A DNA stretch of 64,000 nucleotides from Acidovorax sp. 106 (GCF_003663825.1 NZ_RCCC01000001.1:2612501-2676500); one strand, 5' to 3'; numbered from the stretch's first letter, positions 34,610 through 46,516 are shown. Made by a program: numbers and translations. Notes: generated from the sequence alone by a model not told the origin.

Positions 34610-34624
34610 TGTAATCAAGTTACT
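34610..34624. promoter_or_regulatory. Candidate HexR box upstream of pgi
   Basis: TGTAATCAAGTTACT has the same form and lies 30-44 bases upstream of the pgi ATG. It shares ATCAAGTTAC with the lactonase-side box at 39452. Confidence 0.6.
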
Positions 34625-34653
34625 ATCGCGGCGCCTTTCAATCTTCAGTCGAC

Positions 34654-36225
34654 ATGACGTTCATGCCCACCCGTTGCGATCAGACAGCACTTTGGCCCCT
34701 GCTGGAGGCCCACTTCACGGCCCAGGGCCGCGCCCTGGACATGCGCCAGGCGTTTGCGGCCGATGCGGGCCGCTTTGCCCACTTCAGCCAGTCCGCGCCG
34801 CATGTGTTTGCCGATCTGTCCAAAAACCTGTGGGACCAGGACACCGAGGCTCTGCTGCTTCAGCTCGCCCGCGCCACGGGGCTGGAAGCGCACCGCGACG
34901 CCATGTTTGCAGGCCAGCCCATCAACACCACTGAAAACCGCGCCGTGCTGCACACGCTGCTGCGCCGCCCTGCGGGTGTAGTGCTGCCCGGCGATGTGCC
35001 AGAAACCCCCGAGCGCTTGGCAGACGTGCACCGCACGCTCGACGCCATGCTCGCCTTTGCCGAGCAGGTACGCAGCGACGCATCGATCACCGATGTGGTG
35101 AACATCGGCATTGGTGGATCTGACCTGGGCCCGCACATGGCGGTGCGTGCGCTGGAGGAATTCCGCACGCCCGGCAAGCGCTTTCACTTTGTCTCGAACG
35201 TCGATGGACACGAGCTGCACCATGTGCTGCAGGGCCTGCGGCCTGAGAGCACGCTGTTCCTAGTGGCTTCCAAAACCTTCACCACGGCAGAGACCATGAT
35301 GAATGCGCACTCGGCGCTGGCGTGGTTTGCCGCCCAGGGCGGGCGCGATGTGGCGCGGCACTTTGTGGCGCTGTCGACCAACCTGGAAGCCACCCGCGCG
35401 TTGGGCATCACCACCACCTTTGGCTTTTGGGACTGGGTGGGCGGGCGCTACTCGCTGTGGTCGGCCATTGGCTTGCCGCTGGCCATGGCGGTGGGCGCAC
35501 AAGGCTTTCGTGCGTTTCTGGCGGGCGGGCACGCCATGGACGAGCACTTTCGCACCGCACCGCTGGCGCGCAATCTGCCTGTGCGCCTGGGGCTGCTGGA
35601 CGTTTGGTACCGCAACTTCCACGGCTTCACCAGCCGCTGCGTGGCGCCATACCACGCATCCATGGGCCGTTATGCGGCCTACCTGCAGCAGCTGGAGATG
35701 GAGAGCAACGGCAAGCGCGTGGCGCAAGACGGCAGCACACTGGCTTGCGCGACATCGCCCGCGATTTGGGGCGAGCCTGGCACCAACGGGCAACACGCGT
35801 TCTTCCAGATGTTGCACCAAGGCACCGATGTGCTGCCCCTGGAGATCGTGGCTGTGCGCAAGGCATCGCACCCGTTGCCTGGCCACCAAAAAAAGGTGCT
35901 GGCCAATGCCCTGGCCCAGACGCAGGCACTGATGGTCGGCAAGGCCAGCGACGATGGCCAGCGCCACTTTCCGGGTAACCGGCCCAGCACGCTGATGCTG
36001 CTCGAAGCGCTCAACCCCACCGCGCTGGGCGCACTGATCGCCTTGCAAGAGCACCGCGTGTTTGTGAGCGGCAGCCTGTGGGGCATCAACAGCTTTGACC
36101 AGTGGGGCGTAGAGCTGGGCAAAGTGCTGGCCAAAGACCTGGAGGCGCGGCTGGACAGCGGCGATGCGACGGGGCTCGACAGCTCCACCGCAGGCTGGTT
36201 GAACCTGCTGCGCAGCGGCGACTGA
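34654..36225 (+). CDS. pgi: Glucose-6-phosphate isomerase
   Basis: This cytosolic isomerase interconverts glucose-6-phosphate and fructose-6-phosphate. It has 523 residues. The conserved VNIGIGGSDLGPHMAVRAL is near residue 150, FVSNVDGHEL and VASKTFTTAETM follow, and the catalytic GTNGQHAFFQMLHQG near 375 and NSFDQWGVELGKVLAK near the C-terminus are intact. In organisms using the Entner-Doudoroff route, it supplies fructose-6-phosphate for polymers and cycles triose phosphates back. It is divergent from zwf and followed by the AGE-family gene. Confidence 0.96.
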   Translation: MTFMPTRCDQTALWPLLEAHFTAQGRALDMRQAFAADAGRFAHFSQSAPHVFADLSKNLWDQDTEALLLQLARATGLEAHRDAMFAGQPINTTENRAVLHTLLRRPAGVVLPGDVPETPERLADVHRTLDAMLAFAEQVRSDASITDVVNIGIGGSDLGPHMAVRALEEFRTPGKRFHFVSNVDGHELHHVLQGLRPESTLFLVASKTFTTAETMMNAHSALAWFAAQGGRDVARHFVALSTNLEATRALGITTTFGFWDWVGGRYSLWSAIGLPLAMAVGAQGFRAFLAGGHAMDEHFRTAPLARNLPVRLGLLDVWYRNFHGFTSRCVAPYHASMGRYAAYLQQLEMESNGKRVAQDGSTLACATSPAIWGEPGTNGQHAFFQMLHQGTDVLPLEIVAVRKASHPLPGHQKKVLANALAQTQALMVGKASDDGQRHFPGNRPSTLMLLEALNPTALGALIALQEHRVFVSGSLWGINSFDQWGVELGKVLAKDLEARLDSGDATGLDSSTAGWLNLLRSGD

Positions 36226-36340
36226 GCCAGGCACCGCCAGCATGACAGCACCGGGGCAGCGCAGGCCATAGACCGCGCGCCCCACCGCCAGAGGCCATCG
36301 GGCCACTGGCCGACGGCAGATGAAGCAGGAGACACACACC

Positions 36341-37606
36341 ATGACCACGCCACCCCGGCCGGACTTCCGGTCCAGCGCATTTCTGCGCACCCACCTTCGC
36401 GACACCATGGCGTTCTATGACCCCGTGGCCACGGACCCGAGCGGCGGGCAGTTCCACTTCTTCACGGACGACGGCACGGTGTACAACCCCCGCACCCGCC
36501 ACCTCGTCAGCGCCACCCGCTTTGTGGTCACACACGCCATGCTCTACCGCACCACGGGCGAGGCGCGTTACCAGGAAGGCATGCGGCACGCGCTCACGTT
36601 TTTGCGCACTGCGTTCCTCGACCCCGTTGATCGTGCGATGGGCGGCTACGCCTGGCTGATCGATTGGCATGAAGGCCGCGCCACCGTGCAAGACGCCACA
36701 CGCCACTGCTACGGCATGGCCTTTGTGATGCTGGCCTACGCCCGCGCTTTTGAAGCCGGAGTGCCCGAGGCCCGTGCGTGGCTGGCTGAAGCGTTTGACA
36801 CCACTGAACAGCACTTCTGGCAACCCGCCGCAGGCCTGTATGCCGACGAGGCGGATACGGCCTGGCAGCTCACAGGCTACCGGGGCCAGAACGCCAACAT
36901 GCACGCCTGCGAGGCCATGATCTCTGCCTTCCGTGCCACGGGCGAGCGCCGCTACATCGAGCGTGCTGAACAATTAGCGCAAGGCATCTGCCAGCGGCAG
37001 GCCGCGTTGTCCACCGCTGCACACGCCCCCGCCGCTGAAGGCTGGGTGTGGGAGCATTTTCAAGCCGACTGGTCGGTGGACTGGGACTACAACCGCCATG
37101 ACCGCAGCAACATCTTCCGCCCCTGGGGCTACCAGATCGGCCACCAGACCGAATGGGCCAAGCTGCTGCTGCAACTGGATTTGCTGTTACCTGCTGAGTG
37201 GCACTTGCCCTGCGCACAGCGCCTGTTCGATGCCGCCGTGCAGCGCGGCTGGGATGCCGAATACGGCGGCCTGTACTACGGCATGGCGCCCGACGGCAGC
37301 ATTTGTGACGACGGCAAATACCACTGGGTGCAGGCCGAAAGCCTTGCCGCCGCTGCGTTGCTGGCTGTGCGCACGGGCGATGCACGCTACTGGCAGTGGT
37401 ACGACCGCATCTGGGCCTACTGCTGGGCCCACTTTGTGGACCACGAACACGGAGCGTGGTTTCGCATCCTGCACCGCGACAACCGCAACACCACCCGCGA
37501 GAAGAGCAATGCGGGGAAGGTGGACTATCACAACATGGGGGCGTGCTATGACGTGTTGAGGGGGGTGACGCGGCGAAAGCTATCGGACGGGAGTAGCGCG
37601 CGGTGA
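36341..37606 (+). CDS. AGE family epimerase/isomerase (YihS/mannose-isomerase-like)
   Basis: This predicted (alpha/alpha)6-barrel sugar epimerase or aldose-ketose isomerase has 421 residues. Family features include FFTDDGTVYNPRTRHLVSATR, DATRHCYGMAFVMLAYA, QNANMHACEAMISAF, GHQTEWAKLLLQL and YHWVQAESLAAA, which carry the conserved His and Glu residues. The ATG at 36341 follows AGGAG at about 9 bases; an earlier ATG at 36320 is in frame. Position behind pgi suggests a hexose such as mannose entering as fructose, but N-acylglucosamine 2-epimerase or cellobiose 2-epimerase activity is possible. Its end overlaps the convergent hypothetical gene by 27 bases. Confidence 0.85.
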   Translation: MTTPPRPDFRSSAFLRTHLRDTMAFYDPVATDPSGGQFHFFTDDGTVYNPRTRHLVSATRFVVTHAMLYRTTGEARYQEGMRHALTFLRTAFLDPVDRAMGGYAWLIDWHEGRATVQDATRHCYGMAFVMLAYARAFEAGVPEARAWLAEAFDTTEQHFWQPAAGLYADEADTAWQLTGYRGQNANMHACEAMISAFRATGERRYIERAEQLAQGICQRQAALSTAAHAPAAEGWVWEHFQADWSVDWDYNRHDRSNIFRPWGYQIGHQTEWAKLLLQLDLLLPAEWHLPCAQRLFDAAVQRGWDAEYGGLYYGMAPDGSICDDGKYHWVQAESLAAAALLAVRTGDARYWQWYDRIWAYCWAHFVDHEHGAWFRILHRDNRNTTREKSNAGKVDYHNMGACYDVLRGVTRRKLSDGSSAR

Positions 37607-38431
37607 ATGCGGGGCGGGCAGTGCGAAAAAGTCTCGAATCATCCCTTTGAGCCGCTTGTCTAAGGTGCGGATAGATTCCACGTCTTGGCCAAGAATTCCG
37701 TATTCGAGTTCAAAGAGGCCATCGAGTGTAGTTCTGACCGTGCATCCCGGAAATTTTCTTTTGACTCCCATGCTGTCTCGTCTCTCAATTGCACAGACCA
37801 TGAGGATATTAGGGCTGCCATTTGTGGGAGCGAATACCCGTGTCCCGCCGTGGGTGGCTTGCCGAAAGTTGATCGGAGTCTCGTAAATTCGAAACCCATT
37901 TTCTTCAATGCCAGTTGGTTGAATCTTGTCGGATCCACGAAGGAGAAATAGAAATGTCTCTGTGCGAGAGGGCGGCGGGGTTGAATTGACTTTTGGTTCG
38001 CTGATAAAAAAGGGCTCCCATTGATGCATGGGGTGCAGGATGACACGAAAGAAATTTATTTTTTTCATGTCATCCGGCGGTTTTGTATCTATTAATGTTT
38101 CGCGAGGAAAATGAAGTTCCAGCCTTGCGCCATGGGGACTGCTGTTGATTCTGCTCGTCCTGTTGTGATATGTCGGTGGAATTGCCATCGGAATGCCGTG
38201 GCAAGCCTGCGTTCTGTCTTCCACGAGTTGTTCTAGTGCTCCCTGCACCTTGCTTATCTCCGCGTTTCTCAATGCGTCAGGCGAAAGTTGATGATTCTCA
38301 AGTACGCACTGGAACCAATAAAGGTAGTTTGTTTTTGCGTCTATTCGCTTGCCGGTAATGTCAGGAGATGCTGCGATGCTGGCGCTACACAGCATCCCAA
38401 GGACCATTAAGGTGATGGATTGGAATTGCAT
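37580..38431 (-). CDS. Hypothetical secreted protein, AT-rich
   Basis: This 283-residue protein was not recognised. It starts with a likely signal peptide (MQFQSITLMVLGMLCSASIAAS), followed by a soluble region with paired cysteines (FQCVLENHQL and TQACHGIP) and a region reading ENGFRIYETP, GGTRVFAP and MVCAIERRDSMG. A TTG at 38458 would add nine residues. Base composition is markedly lower in GC than both neighbours, suggesting recent acquisition. A role as a type VI-associated immunity-like protein is conceivable from the general look, but nothing nearby supports it. Confidence 0.6.
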   Translation of the reverse strand: MQFQSITLMVLGMLCSASIAASPDITGKRIDAKTNYLYWFQCVLENHQLSPDALRNAEISKVQGALEQLVEDRTQACHGIPMAIPPTYHNRTSRINSSPHGARLELHFPRETLIDTKPPDDMKKINFFRVILHPMHQWEPFFISEPKVNSTPPPSRTETFLFLLRGSDKIQPTGIEENGFRIYETPINFRQATHGGTRVFAPTNGSPNILMVCAIERRDSMGVKRKFPGCTVRTTLDGLFELEYGILGQDVESIRTLDKRLKGMIRDFFALPAPHSPRATPVR

Positions 38432-38506
38432 GTAAATATAAAAATGAGACTTTAACAATCTTGGATGCTCGGTTGGCGAAATCGTAGTGCGTAGCGTGCT
38501 GTAGAT

Positions 38507-39436
38507 TCAAGCGCAGAAAAAATTTACAGGTAGCCCCGTCAATTCCGCCCGAACACTGAACAGCGACCCCGCCGGAATCGCCGCCTCCTGCTCCTCCACC
38601 GGCCTCCCCGCCCGTGCCGACGCAATGAACAGCGTCCGCAAATCCGGGTCCCCAAAACACACCATGGTTGGGCACTGCACCGGCACTGCAATGCGTTGCA
38701 GCACTTCACCCGCTGGCGAGAGCTGCAGCACACAAGCCCCCTCATACATAGCGACCCAGTAATTCCCCTCCACATCCACCGCCGCACCATCGGGCCTGCC
38801 GCCGTAGGGTTGGCCTTCCACCTTGCGGTCAAACTGCACCCAGGGGCGGCGGTTGGTGATCTCGCCGGTAAACAGATCAAAGTCGAACCGGTCGATGCGG
38901 TGCTCTGGCGTGTTGGACCAATACATCGTGCGGTTGTCGGGGCTGAAAGCCAGGCCGTTGGCGGTGAAGTTGTCGCCCGCCATGTGGCGCACGCTGTAGC
39001 CGGTGGCGCTGGCTGGGTCGGCCTGCAGGCACCACAGCGCGGCATTGGGTGCCGTGCGCGGCGTGATGACCGAGCCCGCCCAGAAGCGGCCTGCGGTGTC
39101 GCACCGGCCATCATTCAGGCGCAGCACAGCGGTATCGTGCCGCTCGGGTGGCAGCAGGGCCAGGCAGGTGAGGGCGGTGGGGTCTGCACTGTCCTTCGCT
39201 GTGTCCAGAAGATAGAAACCGTTTCGTAACCCGATTACCAGTCCGCCGCCCACCGCAGGGGCGCAGCAGCCGGGCTCGCTGGGCATGCGCCATTGCCGGT
39301 GTTGCCCAGTGCTGGGGCTCCACGCATGCACCGCAAAGCCCTGGATATCGCACCAGTAGAGCTGTTGCTCCTGGGGGTGCCAAAAGGGGGATTCGCCCAG
39401 TTCGGACGGCGGCAGGGGCAGAGTTTGCAAGGACAT
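38507..39436 (-). CDS. SMP-30/gluconolactonase/LRE family protein
   Basis: This predicted six-bladed beta-propeller lactonase has 309 residues and a divalent metal site. The metal-ligand Glu is in LGESPFWHPQEQQLYWCD, with further ligands in FSPDNRTMYWSNT (Asn) and PDGAAVDVEGNYWVA (Asp). ATG at 39436 gives the family-like start; a TTG at 39460 is in frame but overlaps the HexR-like box. It sits next to edd with no canonical 6-phosphogluconolactonase gene (pgl) in the window, so it may hydrolyse gluconolactone or 6-phosphogluconolactone. Confidence 0.88.
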   Translation of the reverse strand: MSLQTLPLPPSELGESPFWHPQEQQLYWCDIQGFAVHAWSPSTGQHRQWRMPSEPGCCAPAVGGGLVIGLRNGFYLLDTAKDSADPTALTCLALLPPERHDTAVLRLNDGRCDTAGRFWAGSVITPRTAPNAALWCLQADPASATGYSVRHMAGDNFTANGLAFSPDNRTMYWSNTPEHRIDRFDFDLFTGEITNRRPWVQFDRKVEGQPYGGRPDGAAVDVEGNYWVAMYEGACVLQLSPAGEVLQRIAVPVQCPTMVCFGDPDLRTLFIASARAGRPVEEQEAAIPAGSLFSVRAELTGLPVNFFCA

Positions 39437-39451
39437 GGCTTGAAGCGGGGT

Positions 39452-39466
39452 GGTTATCAAGTTACA
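39452..39466. promoter_or_regulatory. Candidate HexR box upstream of the lactonase gene
   Basis: On the minus strand it reads TGTAACTTGATAACC; on the plus strand it shares ATCAAGTTAC with the pgi box. It lies 16-30 bases before the lactonase ATG and faces edd across the 270-bp element. Confidence 0.5.
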
Positions 39467-39477
39467 TTTTAGGGCTC

Positions 39478-39747
39478 AGAACCTGCTCAAACTCTTTTCG
39501 GGGATCGCATTGGAGTGCAATCGGGATGAGTGGATGCCTCGGGTGCGCCGCATGGGCTCGTGCCCATGCAAGCAGCCGAGGCGTCCAATCGCCCGATTTC
39601 ACTCCAACCCGTAGGGCAAGTGCCTTGCCGGGCGGTCTGCGGCGTTGCGGCGCTTGTGGATAGCTGAGCTATCCACTGCGCACCGCGCCTTGCATCCCAT
39701 CCCGGCAAGGTACTTGTGCGACCCCGAAAAGAGCTTGAACAGGTTCT
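39478..39747. mobile_element. MITE-like 270-bp element with 26-bp terminal inverted repeats
   Basis: Ends 39478-39503 and 39722-39747 are inverted copies with two mismatches (AGAACCTG..TCAA.CTCTTTTCGGGG). Inside are two nested foldbacks: arms 39510-39525 and 39592-39607 around the hairpin GCATGGGC/GCCCATGC, and arms 39617-39632 and 39701-39716 around GTGGATAG/CTATCCAC. There is no coding gene. No clear target duplication was seen. A non-autonomous element is the likely nature. Confidence 0.7.
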
Positions 39748-39805
39748 TAGATACTGAGCCCCGGCACCCTGCACGGGGCCTTGCCACCCACCGATGGAGA
39801 CTTCC

Positions 39806-41575
<1,770 letters not shown>

Positions 41576-41693
41576 CAGGACGCACCCGGTGGCCTGGCAA
41601 AGCCAGCTCCACGGGTGCACTGGCATCGCGTCGCGCCAGTTTTGTAGGCCGCTTGCGGCATCCGACACCTAAAACACCAAGGAGCACCAACCC

Positions 41694-42317
41694 ATGAATC
41701 CTCTCGACATTGCCAGCCACGGCCCCGTCATCCCCGTCATCGTGATCGACCGCGTGGAAGACGCGCTGCCCCTGGCGGAGGCCCTGCTGGCCGGTGGCGT
41801 GAAGGTGCTGGAAGTCACGCTGCGCACTGCAGCGGGCTTGCCCGCCATCGAAGCCATTGCGCGCAACCTGCCTGAAGCGGTGGTGGGCGTAGGCACAGTG
41901 CTGAACGCCGACGACGCCCGCCGCGCCAGCGAAGCCGGTGCCCGGTTCGCCGTGAGCCCCGGCTACACGTCCGAAGTGGGCAGCGCCTGCAAGGGCTTGA
42001 ACCTGCCGCTGCTGCCGGGTGTGGCCACATCGGGCGAAATCATGGCCGCGCTGGCGGATGGGTTCTCGTTCCTCAAACTCTTTCCGGCCGAGGCGGCGGG
42101 TGGCATTCCGCTGCTCAAGGCTTGGGCCAGCCCGTTCGGGCAGGTCAGCTTCTGCCCCACGGGCGGCATCAGCCCGGCCACGGCCCCTAACTACCTGGCG
42201 CTGCCCAATGTGCGTTGCGTGGGTGGCTCATGGCTGACGCCTGCCGATGCGGTGCGCTCTGGCGACTGGGCCCGCATCACCGAACTGGCGCGGGCCACGC
42301 TGGCGCTGTGCAGCTAA
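41694..42317 (+). CDS. eda: KDPG aldolase (2-dehydro-3-deoxy-phosphogluconate aldolase)
   Basis: This cytosolic class I aldolase splits KDPG into pyruvate and glyceraldehyde-3-phosphate. It has 207 residues. The trimeric Eda features are VIVIDRVEDALPLAEALL, GGVKVLEVTLRT with the catalytic Glu, VGVGTVLNADD, the Schiff-base Lys in FLKLFPAE near residue 126, and CPTGGISPATAP. GGAGCACCAACCC precedes the ATG. It is downstream of edd and completes the pathway. The KDPG it consumes is the known HexR inducer. Confidence 0.96.
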   Translation: MNPLDIASHGPVIPVIVIDRVEDALPLAEALLAGGVKVLEVTLRTAAGLPAIEAIARNLPEAVVGVGTVLNADDARRASEAGARFAVSPGYTSEVGSACKGLNLPLLPGVATSGEIMAALADGFSFLKLFPAEAAGGIPLLKAWASPFGQVSFCPTGGISPATAPNYLALPNVRCVGGSWLTPADAVRSGDWARITELARATLALCS

Positions 42318-42323
42318 ATTTGG

Positions 42324-42376
42324 TATGAAAATGGCCTCCAGCGCTTATTCTTAAAGCGCAGGCAGCTATCAAAAGA
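42324..42376. repeat. Dispersed AGCGCT palindromic repeat, copy 5
   Basis: TATGAAAATGGCCTCCAGCG, CTT, a short A/T loop, AAAGCGCAGGCAGCTATC. The right arm is slightly degenerate. It lies between eda and its terminator. Confidence 0.75.
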
Positions 42377-42406
42377 GAAGCGCCTGGAAGTTTTTCAAGA
42401 AGGGTA

Positions 42407-42439
42407 AAGGATGTGGCAGTCATGCGACATCCTTTTTTT
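42407..42439 (+). terminator. Rho-independent terminator after edd-eda
   Basis: AAGGATGT (42407-42414) pairs with ACATCCTT (42427-42434) around a 12-base loop, followed by a T run. It lies 90 bases after the eda stop, beyond the repeat. Confidence 0.7.
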
Positions 42440-42462
42440 ACGGGTATTTAATTTTTTAAAAT

Positions 42463-42481
42463 AGGAATCATTATTAATCTC
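42463..42481. promoter_or_regulatory. Possible Fur box upstream of the siderophore receptor
   Basis: AGGAATCATTATTAATCTC matches the 19-bp Fur consensus at about 12 positions when read on the minus strand. It lies 14-32 bases before the receptor ATG in an A/T-rich promoter region. This is a moderate match, supported by gene function. Confidence 0.5.
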
Positions 42482-42494
42482 ATTAACTGAATTT

Positions 42495-44588
42495 ATGACC
42501 TATCTCTTTCGACCCACCGCAGTCAGCCTTGCCGTGACCGCGGTACTTGGCTTCACGTCGCTAGGGGCCATGGCGCAAAGCGCTGGTGCCACGCTGTCTG
42601 AGGTGAGGGTGGATGCCAGTGCAGAAAAAGAGTCGGCGACTGGGCCTGTGGTGGGGTACCGAGCTAAAAAAGCTGTGACTGCTACCAAGACTGACACGCC
42701 TTTGGCAGAGACCCCGCAATCCGTCACGGTGGTCACGCGCGATCAGCTGGTGGAGCAGGGAACTTCGAATTTGCAAGACGCCCTCTTGTACGCTGCCGGT
42801 GTGCGCAGCGACGCTTATGGCTTGGACAGCCGCTCTGACGGCGTGCGCGTGCGCGGAAGCTACCCAGATACGTACCTGGACGGCCTGCGCCAGAACTACA
42901 ACTACTACACCAGCACCACACGCTCTGATACCTATGCGCTAGAGCGCATTGAAGTGCTTCGCGGCCCTGCAGGCGTTTTGTTTGGTGCAGGCACCGTGGC
43001 CGGTGTGGTGAACATGGTGAGCAAACGCCCTTTGCAAGAGGCCCAGCGTGAAGTGGGGGTGCAACTGGGCAGCTGGAACCGCCGGCAGTTGCAGGCGGAC
43101 CTGACCGGCCCACTCACTGCCGATGGCGAGTGGTCGTATCGGCTGGTGGCTTTGGCGCGTGAGGCCGATACCCAGGTGGACTATGTGAAGGATGACCGTC
43201 GCTTCATCGCTCCATCGTTGGCGTGGCGGCCCAATGGTGTGACATCGCTGGTGCTTCAGGGCCACTGGCAACAAGACCGCAGTGGCAGCACAGCGCAGTT
43301 CTTGCCCTGGTCTGGCGCAGTGACCGCCAACCCGAACGGCCAGCTGCCGCTGAGTCGCTTCATCGGCGAGCCCGGCGACCGCTATGACAGCGACCGCGAG
43401 TCGATCGGCTGGGCGTTTGAGCACCAGTTCAACGACCAATGGACGGTGCGCCAAAACATGCGGCTGGCCCGCAACGAGAACACCAGTGCCTACCACTATG
43501 CCGACGCCTTTTATGTGCCGGGCGGCTTTGGGGCGGATCCGGCCAACCAGCGTGTGATGGGCCGCTATTACGGCGACTCCTTCACGCGCACGCGCATGGC
43601 CACCATCGACACCCATGTTCAGGGCAACCTAGCCACAGGTGCGTTGCGCCACCAAGTGTTGCTGGGTGTGGACTGGAATCGCCAGACTGAGCAAAAAGAG
43701 TCGTCTGACACGTTCAGCACCATTGATGCCTATGCACCGATGTACGGCAACCTGGTCACTGCGCCGCGCGTGGCCAGCCCTGACAGCACGCAGCGCCAAA
43801 GCGGCGTGTACCTGCAAGACCAGATGAAATGGGGCAATTGGATCTTCGTGGCGGGCTTGCGGCACGACCGCGTTGTCAATGCTTTGGTCGGCTCCAGCGA
43901 TGAGAAGTCCAGCGACACCACCAAGCGGCTGGGTGTGATGTATGCCTTGGCAGGCGGCTGGACTCCGTACATCAGCTATGCCGAATCGTTCAGTCCCGTC
44001 AGCGGCACCAACTGGTACGGCCAGCGCTTTAAGCCCCTGCAAGGCGAGCAGTGGGAAGTGGGGGTGAAATATGCCCCCGAGGGCAGCACCACCCAAGCGA
44101 CTGCCGCCGTGTATGACCTGAAGGAGAAAAACCAGAAGATCATGGACCCCACCAACCCCTCTAACACGCTGCAGGCAGGCCAGACGCGCAACAAGGGTCT
44201 GGAGCTGGAGGTCAAGACCCGCCTGGGCAAAGCTACCGACTTGATCGCCCACTACAACTACACCGATGTAGACCCGGCGCTGGAAGGTTTGCCACAGCAC
44301 CAAGCTGCTGTCTGGGGCGTTCACCGCTTCTCCATTGGGGGCGTGAGCGGGTTTTCTGCGGGTGCGGGTTACCGCTGGTTGTCTTCGTTTGTTGACGGGG
44401 TTGCACCGCGAACCCCTGCGGCGGGCGTGGTGGATGCGATGCTGTCCTACGAAACCCAGCAATGGCGCTACGCACTCAACATCAGCAACCTTGCGGACAA
44501 GCAATACACCAGTATTTGCCTCTCGCGGGGTGACTGCTGGTGGGCTGCGCGCAGAAATGTGACGTTCAACGCCACCTACCGCTTCTGA
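42495..44588 (+). CDS. TonB-dependent siderophore receptor
   Basis: This is an outer-membrane receptor of 697 residues for ferric siderophores, powered by TonB. A signal peptide ends near GAMAQS. The plug domain (about 65-170) has TPLAETPQSVTVVTRDQL, DGVRVRGSYPDTYLDGLRQ and LERIEVLRGPAGVLFGAG; the 22-strand barrel ends in the expected aromatic residue (NATYRF). A C-terminal CLSRGDCWW disulphide-like pair is present near the end, as in FhuE/FpvA-like receptors. It is monocistronic here, with a possible Fur box. The ligand is unknown; no siderophore synthesis genes lie in the window. Confidence 0.92.
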   Translation: MTYLFRPTAVSLAVTAVLGFTSLGAMAQSAGATLSEVRVDASAEKESATGPVVGYRAKKAVTATKTDTPLAETPQSVTVVTRDQLVEQGTSNLQDALLYAAGVRSDAYGLDSRSDGVRVRGSYPDTYLDGLRQNYNYYTSTTRSDTYALERIEVLRGPAGVLFGAGTVAGVVNMVSKRPLQEAQREVGVQLGSWNRRQLQADLTGPLTADGEWSYRLVALAREADTQVDYVKDDRRFIAPSLAWRPNGVTSLVLQGHWQQDRSGSTAQFLPWSGAVTANPNGQLPLSRFIGEPGDRYDSDRESIGWAFEHQFNDQWTVRQNMRLARNENTSAYHYADAFYVPGGFGADPANQRVMGRYYGDSFTRTRMATIDTHVQGNLATGALRHQVLLGVDWNRQTEQKESSDTFSTIDAYAPMYGNLVTAPRVASPDSTQRQSGVYLQDQMKWGNWIFVAGLRHDRVVNALVGSSDEKSSDTTKRLGVMYALAGGWTPYISYAESFSPVSGTNWYGQRFKPLQGEQWEVGVKYAPEGSTTQATAAVYDLKEKNQKIMDPTNPSNTLQAGQTRNKGLELEVKTRLGKATDLIAHYNYTDVDPALEGLPQHQAAVWGVHRFSIGGVSGFSAGAGYRWLSSFVDGVAPRTPAAGVVDAMLSYETQQWRYALNISNLADKQYTSICLSRGDCWWAARRNVTFNATYRF

Positions 44589-44683
44589 CAAGGCGACAGG
44601 CACAGGGGCGACTGCAACCGAGGCCCGGGGTTGTGTGACCATTCACCCGGGCATGTCAGGCATGCGGAACATGCTCTGTGCAT

Positions 44684-44725
44684 AAAAAAAGCCCCGCAGG
44701 CTTTGCAACCTGCGGGGCTTTTTGT
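44684..44725. terminator. Bidirectional Rho-independent terminator
   Basis: GCCCCGCAGG (44691-44700) pairs with CCTGCGGGGC (44709-44718), with A run before and T run after. It serves groEL on the minus strand and the receptor gene on the plus strand. Confidence 0.9.
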
Positions 44726-44769
44726 GGGCTGCCGGGCAGAACCTGGGTTCTACCCGCAGCGGCTGGCCA

Positions 44770-46428
<1,659 letters not shown>

Positions 46429-46447
46429 CTACAAGATGTGAATCAAA

Positions 46448-46492
46448 AATGCTTCTAGCGCTTATAAAGAAAGCGGTAGCAGCTATGAAAAA
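46448..46492. repeat. Dispersed AGCGCT palindromic repeat, copy 6, inside the groESL operon
   Basis: AAAATGCTTCTAGCGCTTAT, AAAG, AAAGCGGTAGCAGCTATG. One base in the right arm departs from symmetry. It sits between groES and groEL in a single transcript. Confidence 0.8.
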
Positions 46493-46516
46493 GTGAGTAA
46501 TTCGAAGGCGAAGGGA

